DNA from: Isoetes taiwanensis
Lineage: Eukaryota > Streptophyta > Lycopodiopsida > Isoetales > Isoetaceae
Length of the DNA stretch: 64,000 nt
Direction of reading: 5' to 3'
Assembly (NCBI GenBank): GCA_021234155.1
Contig: JAJEKV010000193.1
Span: 126,001 to 190,000 of the forward strand
Under the pieces are notes generated by a model. That model saw only the letters and a list, made by a program, of their open reading frames with translations, was not told the origin of the DNA and ran no database searches. Within the stretch, counting starts at the first letter, position 1; each line of letters starts with the position of its first letter. A program made the position numbers and the translations under genes. Positions 11,710 to 22,456 of this stretch are shown here, piece by piece.

Positions 11710-13178
11710 ATGCAGAGAGTAGAGGGAACCATGGAAGCTGGTGATGCTAGTGGTGCAGGTGGAGTTGGAGCTGAGGGAGCTCTTGATGTTACCAATATTT
11801 TGCAAGCAATCCAGCAGACTTTGCAACACACTGCATCCCAGCAAAAGAGTGAAGCAGAGAAGGCTATAGAGAAGGTATTGAAGGATACCAAGAGGGAAGT
11901 GTTCACTGGGGAGAACACAACCGGGGATGATGCAGATGCATGGCTCCGTGGAGTGGAGTTTTATTTTGATCTGATTAAGGCAGAGGAATCAGTAAAGGCG
12001 CTCCTTGCACAGGCAATGTTAGGAGGATTTGCACGCGTTTGGTGGGAGACGTGCCTAATAGATCTGGGGAAGACTCCCGTGCAGGCTACCTGGTAAGGTC
12101 ATTTTACAGCGTCAGGGTATAAGGTGGAGATGATTGCAAACAGGTTGGCACAGTAGCCGAGTACAATAAGAAGTTCAAGAGATTGCAGCCTCATTGTCCT
12201 ACAATGGACAAGGTTAAGTTGTGCTCTAGGTTTGTGCAAGGACAAGATCTTCAGGTGGAAATTAAGAGCACAATGTCTGGAGTATCTTATACAGATCTGG
12301 AGGAGGTTGTAAGAATTGCGAAGCATCGGGAAGCAGATCTGGCAGAGAAAGCAGCATTAGATGCTCAACAGAAGCGGCAAGCTCAATCCTCATGGCAAGC
12401 AGGGAATTCCTCGAGGAGAGGGAGGTATAATAACAGAGGCGGGGCTGCTGCCCGCTCTATGGATGTGCAGGCCAGCAATAGCCAAGGGCCACAAAATAGA
12501 TCATCCCGGATGTCTGCAGAGGAAAGGGATATGTGCATCAGTGAGAGGCGATGCTTTAGGTGCCGAGAGCCTGGACATTGGGTGTGGGATTGCCCTAAAA
12601 CCAGGACATATGGTGGGTACACTGCCTCCACAGGATCTGAAAATCAACGAGGAGGAAGGAAGAATCAGCGATCAAGGCAATCCGAAGATAATGCACCTAG
12701 ACGGGGTCAAGGAAGGGGTGGCCCATGGCGTGGGGACCGAGGTGGCCGTGGTAGAGGCTACAGAAGGGAAGATAGCAGGTCAGGGGCAGCAAGAGATCAG
12801 GGAAGAGGAGAAGCATGGGCTGCCACCATCCGAGATCCGCCTACTGAGACTATGCACATGTACGCTACGGTGGAGCAGGGCAATGTGGATGGTCAAGCTG
12901 TTGTTATTCGCGTCCCAGGTATTATTGATGGATGCTCAGTTGTTTTTCTTATTGATTGTGGCAGTACCCATAGTTTTATTTCCCCAAGATTGGTTGCTAA
13001 GTTAAATTTGCATGCGATTGAACGGCCTGCGAGGTATGTAGAGCTAGCCGATGGCAAGGTTAAGCCATCATATGCTATGGTCGAGTGCCTTGAATTTAAG
13101 GCGGGGAATATGGTGTCCCATGCTGATTTTGAGGTTGTTGGCCCTGGAAAGTATGATGCCATACTTGGAATGTCATGA
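11710..13178 (+). pseudogene. Chromovirus family A gag and protease, internal region 1
   Basis: An ATG at 11710 starts Gag. The first open part (to 12096) has a capsid-like WLRGVEFYF...FARVWWE. A short frameshifted gap follows, then an open frame from 12183 to 13178. That frame has the rest of capsid, an RG-rich basic stretch, a zinc knuckle CFRCREPGHWVWDC (near 12550-12590) and the aspartic protease LIDCGSTHSFI (near 12947-12980) with a later ILGM. The 12097-12182 gap holds stops in all frames, so Gag is not made intact. Confidence 0.85.
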
Positions 13179-13253
13179 TTATGACGGTGGGGTGCTCGCA
13201 TTGACTGCGCTAGGCAACTCGTCCGTTGCTCTAGTCCAGACGGGGAAGAGCAT

Positions 13254-14885
13254 GTGCTGGAAGGGCTAGCTTCATCGCGTGCCATCATTCCATTGACTTT
13301 GAAGGGCCTTAAGAAGCAACTCAGGAGAGGTTGCTCCAAAATGGGATGTGCAGTGTTACGAGATAACTTGCTAGGCTCGACAGAGTTGCAAGAGGAGACC
13401 ATTGCCCCTGAAGTGCAACATGTGTTGGATGAGTTTGAAGATGTATTTCCAGAGGAATTGACGCAGTTGCCTCCTCATAGATTGGTAGATCATGAGATTG
13501 AGCTCATTCCAGGAGCAGAGCCTACATCCAGACCACTTATAGGTTACCGAGTTTCCACAATACTCGTTATCCAATGGAGTCTTGTATTATAAGGGACGAA
13601 TGTGCATTCCGGATGATTTGGAGCTAAGGATGAGGCTTTTATATGAAGTGCATGATAGTCCATTAGCGGGGCATCCCGAGGTGCACAAAACACAAAGGAA
13701 GCTTAGACACAATTTCTTTTGGTCAGGGCAGAAGAAAATGGTTGAGTATGTGGCAAAATGTTTAGCATGTCAGAAGTCAAAGCTTCACGATCCAAAGTCC
13801 CATGGGAGTTGCAACCATTGGAAGTTCCTTCGTCCAAATGGGAATGTATTGGCATGGACTTTATTGTAGATCTACCTCGGACGAGAGCAGGATATAATGC
13901 CATTTATATGGTGGTACAGATTGACTAAGCAAGCACATTTTATGCCGACAAAGACGACAGCTACAGCTAAGGATATCTCCAAGTTATTTGTTAAAGAAAT
14001 TTTTAGGTTGCATGGTATGCCACGTACCATTACCTCAAATCGAGACTCCAGGTTTATGAGTTATTTCTGGCAAGGATTGTTCCGGAATGTGGGGACTAAG
14101 CTGAATACTAGCACTGCATACCATCCCCAAACAGACGGGCAAGTGGAGCGAGTAAATCAGGTTTTGGAAGATATGTTAAGAATGTATGTGCCAAGCCAGC
14201 CTAAAGCATGGGATTCTTATTTGCATTTGGCAGAGTTTGCGTATAACAATACGTACCAAGAATCTATCAGGATGAGTCCCTTTGAGGCAATGTATGGAAA
14301 AGAGTGCCGATGTCCGCTGAATTGGAGGGATTCTACATGCAATGTGGAGATGGCCAATGAGGTGGCCCAGGATCTGGATGCACAATTGAGAAGGCTTCGT
14401 CAGAATCTTGCAGTAGCTCAGAATAGGCAGAAGCAGTATGCAAACAAAAGGCATAAACCTTTGGAATTTGTAGAAGGCCAGTATGTATTCTTAAGGATTA
14501 ATCCTAAGCATTTAAAAGTGCGGGAAAATGGGCTCCAAGATATGCAGGACCTTTTAAGATATTGGAACACATCGGCAAGGTAGCTTACAGGTTGGAATTA
14601 CCTTCGCACGTTAGGGTGCATAATGTGTTCCATGTGAGCAACTTAAGGAAGTACATCTTTGAGCCGTCGCATATGCTTGTCGACGAAGATTTGGTGAGCA
14701 GGGATGAATTTTTGTATCCCCGACCAGAGTGTATCTTGCAAACGGAAACACGCAAGCTTCGAAGACGGACAATCACAAGATTTTTGGTCCAATGGTCAGG
14801 TTTTCCAATTGAAGACGCAACGTGGGAGGATTCAAAGTGGATTCTTCGCCAATTTCCTGAGCTCGCCCATGAGGACATGGGTTAA
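13254..14885 (+). pseudogene. Chromovirus family A pol remnant with RT and RNase H deleted
   Basis: 13254-13530 matches the RT lead-in of the second copy (22457-22749). At about 13540 the sequence jumps from ttataggtt to accgagtttcc, removing the equivalent of about 22750-24070: RT, RNase H and the start of integrase. Integrase follows: HPEVHKTQRKLRHNFFW, CLACQKSK, TAYHPQTDGQVERVNQ. A chromodomain comes at the end (FLVQWSGFPIEDATWEDSKWI, about 14785-14840). Small frameshifts occur near 13866 and 14520-14580. It could not have replicated autonomously. Confidence 0.85.
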
Positions 14886-14887
14886 AG

Positions 14888-14902
14888 ATTTGAAGGGGAG
14901 AA
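14888..14902 (+). other. Polypurine tract before LTR2
   Basis: The purine-rich run tttgaaggggagaa sits directly before TGTAACGAG at 14903, where plus-strand priming of the 3' LTR is expected. The same run precedes LTR3 at 25435-25448. Confidence 0.7.
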
Positions 14903-16074
14903 TGTAACGAGCCTGGCGGGTTAGCAGACGATTGATGTAAGTAAATTAATATAATTTCGTATGATTAGGAGGGACCATTAAACTGATACTGGAGTTGGAA
15001 AAATACATACATGGTATGTATCTAGTGTTTATACAGAAAATCTATAAATACTAAATTGTAGAGGAATTGGGGTTTTTGTTCTGAGGCAAAACTTCTGAAG
15101 AGGAGTTTCTGTGAAGGAGATTTGGAGTGTGAGCAGGACAATTGCAAAGACAGCGTAATCAGGTGGGTGGTTTATAGCTTACACCGGGGATGTTAGAATG
15201 ATTGAAATTGATTTAGGCCAAGAAATGCTTATGACGCTATTAAGAATATGAATTACCAGAAGATCAATTGTAAATAATAAATGGTGGATTTAATTGTATT
15301 ATATTTGATTGAGAATTGAAGGGTTCGATTTGGCCTGGTTCTTAAACTTCGGTTGGATGCTGGGATTCACCAGGAAAGAATCTGATGTAAGAGGCTAGCC
15401 GAGGGTGAGCAAGAAGGGCTCAGAATTATCTAAAAGCGACCAGACTAGAATAACAAAGAAACATAATATTGAAGCACGAGAAGATCTGGAGGCAGGTCGG
15501 ATTGGTCTGAGAACAGGCCGAGATTGGTCCAAAAGAACTAATAGAAAGTTTAAAGAGCAGATAAAGCCTGAGTTTAGGGCCGAGCTGCCATAGCCGAATT
15601 TGTAGACGACATTATCACAGCCTAAAAACGACCTAGGGAGGTCGGAACTGGGGCCAGGAGGGCCGATTTGCAGACATCAGGCCTCTGGGAGGCTGGATTC
15701 AGAAGAAATCGAAGGCCCTAATGCCTTCGTTGGAGCTGTTGGGCCGCGACCTGTTAGGGTCGAAGATGATCCTGGAAAAGAATAAATAAAATAAAGGTTA
15801 AGGTTAGGTTAAGAAGTTAATAACCAAATAATATTACATAAATAAAATAGCACTGCTAGGTTCAACAAAGATACCATGGGGATGGCCATGGAGATAGATC
15901 TATTAGCCTGGAGTTCTGGAGGTCGGGCTAGCCACTGCTAAAGGATGGTAAACAATAAACTAATATCCGCACCCTAAATTATGTAATTACAAGGGGATTA
16001 GGGAATCATGATTGACTTCATCAAATTGTTATTAATAAGTTGGGTAAGGAAACGGAATGTTAATAAAATAGAGG

Positions 16075-17936
16075 AAGGAAGGAAGGAAGGAAGAAATTTT
16101 AACGTCCATGGAACCCAATCGGGTTATGGGACCAGAACAAACAAAGGGGGCATAATCCCTAACAGAACAGAGGGTCGAAGCCCAAAAAACAGAACATGGG
16201 GTCTAAGCCCCGTTACAACACCCAAATAAAAACAACAATAACAATAGTGGGCCAAAACCCTGGTGCAGACAATGAAGATAATAAGGATCAGGGCTATGCG
16301 CTCACTGCCCACGGGTCGGAGGGCCACTGATCCCGAATAATAGCCTGCCCCCCTCTATACACTGCCCACTGCTACCGCAAGCGAGCTTCCCGAACCCGGC
16401 ACAATTCCCCCTTCTGCAGGCACAGCTGCACTGGAGTAAGATCCTCCTGGACGGAGAATGTGGTCCCCTTCAGATGATTGCCATGCCGCAGGACATGTAG
16501 GCGACAAATGGCATCCCGAAAGTGGACTAAGAGGTGTCGCGGGTGATCAGGCCGTACTGCTCCAACTCGAGACGCCGAGATGACGCCTTCAGCCTGGATA
16601 TGCATCTTCCCGGTGAAAAATTGCCGTGCTGCTTCATCCGTGCCGGAACAACCAGTTCTCGGGAATGCCGACTAGACGCAAGGCCAGGGCATGTGGCCTA
16701 GCTGCTGGCTTCGGACCTGGCTCAGAGGCAGAGGTGGGCATCGGATCTGGTGTCGAGGTCCCGACCAACCCATCTGGTGCCGTCGAGGTCTGTGTGGACA
16801 CGTCCACCCTAACCACACACGCAAGCACCTGGGAGCAGTGTGTAGAGCAATGCAAATGCTCTGGATGTTCCGGACTGTGCTTGATCCCCGTAGGACGGTA
16901 CTAGGGATCGGCTGATCCGCGTCCCTCTACCGACCGGAGCAAAGAACTCAAGAAGTGCACCCCCAGCCACTAGTGGCAAACCGGAAAGCAGGCCCGAGTG
17001 AAAGTAACTAAGAGATCGATCATGTGGATGCTGGCCAAACATTCCCGAGGCGTATTAATCGGCCGAGCATCGATCCTAGCCGTGAGTTGCGCCGTAAGAT
17101 GCATCGAGGGGACAAGTAGAATGTGCAACTAGGTGTGCCAGGGGGGATCTTTGGGGCCCAAAGAAAGGAGCTTCTTGAAGGTAGGGCGCAATGGTAGAAT
17201 CATAGGGTTCTCGGGCCGGATTTTGGGAGCCGGATGAGGTTGTTTGATTTGCGGGTCTCCCTAGCCAGCTTTATCCCGGGCGGTCATCTTGAGAATATCT
17301 GGGAGGGCACAAGCCGGGTGAAAGCCCAAAAAAGGCGAGGCCAAGGCAAGCAACTAGAGACGACTAAATCACCAACTCTATGAACCAAAACTATGGATCA
17401 AAACTCAGGGCAAGCACGCCGAAGCAAAGGGAAAACCGAAGCCAAGGGGGGCAAAGACACCAGAGCAGCTAAGCATGTAAAAACAGAAATCAAAGCGAGG
17501 CCAAGTAACACCGGTGTCGGTTAACCTTATGGATCAAACTTCGGGGCAAAAATCGCCGGGCGAAGGCCAAAGGCTCTTGTTGCTAAATCGAATGGAATCT
17601 GCCGCATGGCCGGATCTTCTTGTTCTTGACCGATTGGAATGCTGTCGCTACCAGGCTCCAAGCTTGCCCGAAAACCCTCATTGGAACACGCGAACTTGAC
17701 TCCAAGGTTCGAAAACTTCTTGAAGCCCGGAAAGGGGTGTGAAGGACTAGAACTAATCCGGGTGAGCCGACTTGAGTTCTGGGTTAGCTGGAACTGTGTT
17801 GGGCCTGCTTAAGTTGACGACTTCCTTATAGGAAAGCCCCCCCGACCTGATGAGCCTTGACTTGAAGTTGTTTATGCTCTGAAGCAGAAACTGACCAATC
17901 AACCTGATGTAAATATAATCATCGTCCACGTGCAAA
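16075..17936 (-). mobile_element. ORF1-only L1-type retroelement inserted in LTR2
   Basis: About 1.86 kb absent from LTR1 and LTR3 interrupts LTR2 after aatagagg. It is GC-richer than the LTR. Read on the minus strand it has an L1-ORF1p-like coding part (about 16310-16855), then a 3' UTR ending in ggacgttaaaatttc and a (ttcc)n tail at 16075-16095. No endonuclease or RT sequence is visible between ORF1 and the tail, so it resembles half-L1 derivatives that depend on ORF2 from a partner. No clean target duplication was found. Confidence 0.6.
16310..16855 (-). pseudogene. L1 ORF1p-like protein, frameshifted
   Basis: The upper frame (16634-16855) carries LRLVGIPENW, like the conserved start of the L1 ORF1p RRM-like domain. 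The lower frame (to about 16310) carries RPDHPRHLLVHFRDA, LKGTTFSVQEDLTPVQ, REARLR and WAVYRGGQAIIRD. These parallel the ORF1p C-terminal domain and the 6970-7190 segment of the LINE at 6.4 kb. One frame change separates them, so it is not functional as read. Confidence 0.5.
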
Positions 17937-18479
17937 AGCTTATATTTAACTACCTTAATAATACACCGTAAAGGTTACGACCGTTCTCTATGGGGAGAAA
18001 GATGTTGGAAAGCATAAATTTGCCAAGGTATGGCATAAGGCTGGGAATGGAACTGGGAACACTTTATAGTCGCAAACTAGACGTAAATCTAGGGAAATCC
18101 ATGATCACGGTTTGTTAGTACAGAACTAAGGGTAATATTGGGAATGTTATATGGTCATGGTGGTTTTACATATTTATATTATTATACCCATATGAATGTA
18201 TGTGTTATGCCAATGTGGCATGGCTATGGTCTTTGTGATGCATATGTAAAAGATAATGCATAGGATTTGCATATGAGCTATTTTAGCTTGGTATTACCAC
18301 CATACATAATAATGTCTAGGAAATGTGGTTATGAGGACATTTAAAGCATGTGAAAATATTGCATAAGTGCATAATCTCTGGGGCCGGGGTCCATGTGTGA
18401 TGGCATGGACTTGCGGTTGTGTTTATGCATGACATCGTAGATTGATATCACGGGCCGGATTCCTTGTCGTGCTACAAAA

Positions 18480-21400
18480 AAAAAAAAGTGGTCCTCCAGG
18501 GTTCTTTGCGTTTTTGGCGTGGATGGGTTTGTTGCTTCCCAATGAGGCAAACCTCGGCCATGGATTCTGGAGATTACCAAGGCGCCTATACAATCCATTC
18601 AATTAAAATAGTTTCCCTAATTTTGCCTATAGTGATCCGTGTGTCGGCAATGATGAGATTGCAAATGCATGGGATATGAGGTGTTATTCCTGGTATATGT
18701 ATGCATACAGATATTTGGTTGGTTGGATGCAAAGTGGGACTATTGGTGGTAAGCTTGCATAAGGCTATATGTTATAAGTGTTATGAATGCATGTTAGTAC
18801 CTAAAATGTGCTTCACCCCGGTGATGATCTTTATGGGGCTAACCCTTGGTTCTTTTTGCTTGCAAGTATGGCCTTCCGACTTCATGGAGCCGAGTATGCA
18901 GTTTTGTATTACAAAAGATCTTGCAAGGTGCCCGGGGTTAGAGGCCGCCCGTCTTGCCATTCTATTGAACTGGAGGAACATGTTGCCATATTTCCCCGGT
19001 GGGAGTGCTTCCGGTGATGATCTTCAGGTGGTGTTTGATTTTTTTCATAGCTGAGACAGGAGGATGAGGCTTCAAAGTGTATAGAACACAAAGAAGATGA
19101 CTATGTAAGCATGGAAAAGCAAAGGCCATCATTCTGATTGTGAGACTAGTGTGGGATCTACCCCACACAAAGTGGAACCTTCTTTAAAAGGCAATGAAGT
19201 CCACCTATATGCGCTTGATGATGCAGGGGATGACCTCCCATTGGATTCACAGATGGGTTATCTGGCACCAAAGATGCCTTAATGACTATAACCTTCTTAT
19301 GATAAAAGCTCTTGTATTTGCGATTTTTCTCATAATTAAAGTTATGTTGATTGTGGATTTGGCGTTCATAAGACAGGTTTGGATGTTCACACATATACTA
19401 TGTGAGATTCTTTTACAAATGTCATATTTTGAATGCAAGTTGGATCTTATGATATTTAATTAATGAACCTCCCTTTTCAAGTGCTTAGGGAGTAATATCC
19501 GGGCAATCAATAGGATCCCAAAAGCTATTTAAGGCAATGATATTTGACCTTTTCTGTGGCTTACGGAGTGCAAGAAGGCAACTAGAGGTTCATATGAGCA
19601 TCTTGATAAAAATAGGCTAATGATATTTTAAAATCATTATCAATGTTTGCATGTGGTTGCCAAGATTGGAAGCCAAATGGAGATCCTAGTGGTTGCTGAA
19701 ATTGCCATCTGACTAGACATTACCACCCTAGATATTTTGTAAGCAATTATTTTATACAAAGTTTTTCAACGTCTTCATCCCAGCGCCTGGAGCATTTTGT
19801 GTTGATGAATATTTTATACAAAGAAGGTATTGAAGGATACACAAATGGGAAGTGTTCTGGATAAATTGGGGATGATAATACACCTCAGGGGATGCATCTT
19901 ATGATCATGGACAGTGAAGTGGAGTTTATTGTTTTGAAGTATCTGATTTAAGTTTTCTGAGCTTAACTAATATTTTCTTCTATTGATGATGTATGTTAGG
20001 AGGCTTTTAAGCATCGTTTGGTGAACCAGCAAAGCTATGATAGATCCATGGTCAATGTTGTGATTCAGAGTACAAGCCTCATCTAAACCTATTTTAATGA
20101 CCTCATGGCATTAAAGTCATTTTATTTGGAATTATGGGGTAGATAAGGTGGAAACATGAATGATGATTGTCACCTTTGGTCCAGCAGTTTTGTTTAATAA
20201 CATGGCCTTTCTAATTTTTACAATTCCAACCAACTTCCAATTCATCTCTACCTCTTTGTCCCTTTTATGGACAAAAATTATCTGAAATTTGTTTCATAGT
20301 TGTGTTAGGGCACTTGGTGGAAATTAAAATTTCACGTTCTAAGCTTTTACATGGACTTGGGGCAATAATGGATGTTGAAGGACTGCTATTATTACTACAA
20401 AAAATTATTGATGGATGCTCAATTGTTTTCTTATTGATTGTGGCGGTAAACCAAAGTTTTATTTTCCCAAGATTAGTTGCTAAGTTAAATTTGGACCGCG
20501 ATTTTAGCGGCTTCCTCAGGTATGTAGAACTATTTATATGGCAAACTTAAGCCATCGTATGCTATGGTCGAGTACATAATTGAAGGTGGGGAATATGGTG
20601 TCCCATGCTGATTTTGAAAATATTGCATAAGTGGAAAGTATGATGTCATGTTGGAATATCATGGTTAAGATGACATGGGTGCATTGTTATCCCGGGTTGG
20701 ATTATTTGTCGCAACTTTCGTCAAAAGTTCCTCTAGTCTTTGGGCGGGAAATGGGCATGTCTTTGGAAGGGCTAAGCTTCATCACATGCCATCATTCCAT
20801 TGACTTGGAAGGGCCTTAGATGAGATTGCAAAATGCATGGGATATGAGGTGTTATTGTGGGATATGTATGCATACTTATTTGGTTGGTTGGATGATAACT
20901 ATTGCTGGTAAGCTTGCAAAGTTGCAAGAAGGTTATGAATGCATTGTACCTAAAATGCTCTAAACCCCGTTAGTCTTTAGGATGAGTTTAAAGATGTATT
21001 TCCAATGGAATTGTGCGCTAAACCCTTGCCTTCTCATAGATTTAGATCCCCGGAGATCATTGAGCTCATTTCCCCAGGGGAGAGTTCAGCCTAGGATCGC
21101 TCGACCACCTTATAGGTTCCATGCCTTAGAAATGGCCGAGATTGAAAAAGCCATCATTCGGGGTAGAGACTTGTTGGATCAACCCCCGCTTTATAAGGCC
21201 CAAACCTTCCATTTGAAGGCAATGAAGTTTTATTTGTGAAGAAAAAAGATGGCACCCATTGGACTTTGTATTGATTACCATAGATGCCTTAATGAATCCT
21301 TCTTATGATAAAAGCTCTTGTATCGAAGATTTTTCTCATAATAGGCGAGTTGTTTGATTGTGGATTTGAGTTCTTAAGGTTTGGATGTTACTAATATACT

Positions 21401-22450
21401 ATGTGAGGATTCTTTACCGTGTCATATGGTGAATGCAAAGTTGCATTTATATTTAATTAGCCCAACCTCCCTTGACAAGTGCTAGTAGTAATTATGAGTT
21501 TGTCATTGATCCCATTTGGGTTAACGCAAGCCCGCTCTTTGGTACCTTTATCTTGCGGTTGATGAATGATGTTTTAGACCTTTCTTGGATAAAACCATGG
21601 ATTAGTGTTCTTGGATGATAATCTAGTTTACTCCCGAGAACCCCGCATTTTGCAAGCAATTCATGTTTTTGAGCATGTCCCAAAGAAAAAGAGGAAGCCT
21701 ATAGAGAAGGTATTCTAAGATAAGAGAAGTTGTCAGCGGGGAGAACACTAGATGATCTTTTGCATGGCTTCGTGAAGTAGTTTATTTTGGCCATGTAATT
21801 TCAGGAAGAAGGCGCCCCCTCCCGCCAATGATAGGAGGATTTGCATCGTTTGAAAGAGATTGGCATGATAGATCGCAGGGAAGACTCCCGGAGGTAAGAG
21901 CCGCGTTTTGAGACATTAAGGTCTATTTTACACCGCCAAATAAGTGGAGAAGATGAATGATGATTGCAAAGAGGTTGGCATAGTAGCCGAAATCCAATGA
22001 GAAGTTCGTGAGATTGCAGCCTCATTGTCCTTGATGGACAAGGTTGTTGTGCTCTAGTTGTGTAAGGGCTTTAAAGGAAATTAATTGCACGCTCCTATTT
22101 TGAAGATAATTGGATGGCCCAGCCCATTCATTCCCGTCATTATTGATGGATGCTCAATTGTTTTTCTTATTGATTGTGGAGCTAGTTTTATTTCCCCAAG
22201 ATTAGTTGTAAGTTAAATTTGTGCCTATTGAACGGCTCAAATTATGTAGAGCTAGCGATGGCAAGGTTAAGCCATCGTGATGCTATGGTCGAGATGTGAA
22301 TTGAAGGTGGGGAATATGGTGTCCCATGCTGATTTTGGAGGTTATCTACCTTGGAAAGGATGTCATTTCTCATATCATGGTTAAGATGGTGGGTGCTGAT
22401 TGATTTTTGTGAAGCAACTCGTCCCGCTGCTCTAGTCCCAGGGACGGGAA
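18480..22450 (+). other. Interdigitated mosaic of family A LTR, gag and pol segments
   Basis: Short blocks matching the LTR 3' half (as at 27150-28190), gag/protease (as at 11700-13180) and pol (as at 22470-23640) alternate, each moving forward, with filler of no clear origin. Around 20671-20800 the text weaves LTR pieces (gcattgttatcc) with protease-RT linker pieces (tttggaagggcta). 20821-20980 is LTR, 20982-21050 is pol, 21300-21490 is LTR, and 21500-21650 is RT. No frame survives beyond about 80 codons. It reads like two sequences merged block by block, so a consensus or assembly artefact is a serious possibility. Confidence 0.7.
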
Positions 22451-22456
22451 GAGCAT

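Larger units (their letters stand above)
14903..18479 (+). mobile_element. LTR2 of family A, shared middle LTR, interrupted by an L1-type insertion
   Basis: It starts TGTAACGAGCCTGGC and follows LTR3 closely over 14903-16074 and 17937-18479. An insertion lies between. After 18479 the match to the LTR breaks up into the mosaic described separately, so its 3' end cannot be placed. It serves as the 3' LTR of internal region 1 and the 5' LTR of internal region 2. Confidence 0.75.

Noticed and set aside
12361-13005. 214-codon frame overlapping gag
   Set aside because: It lies in another frame of the gag-protease region, whose zinc knuckle and protease motifs are in the competing frame.
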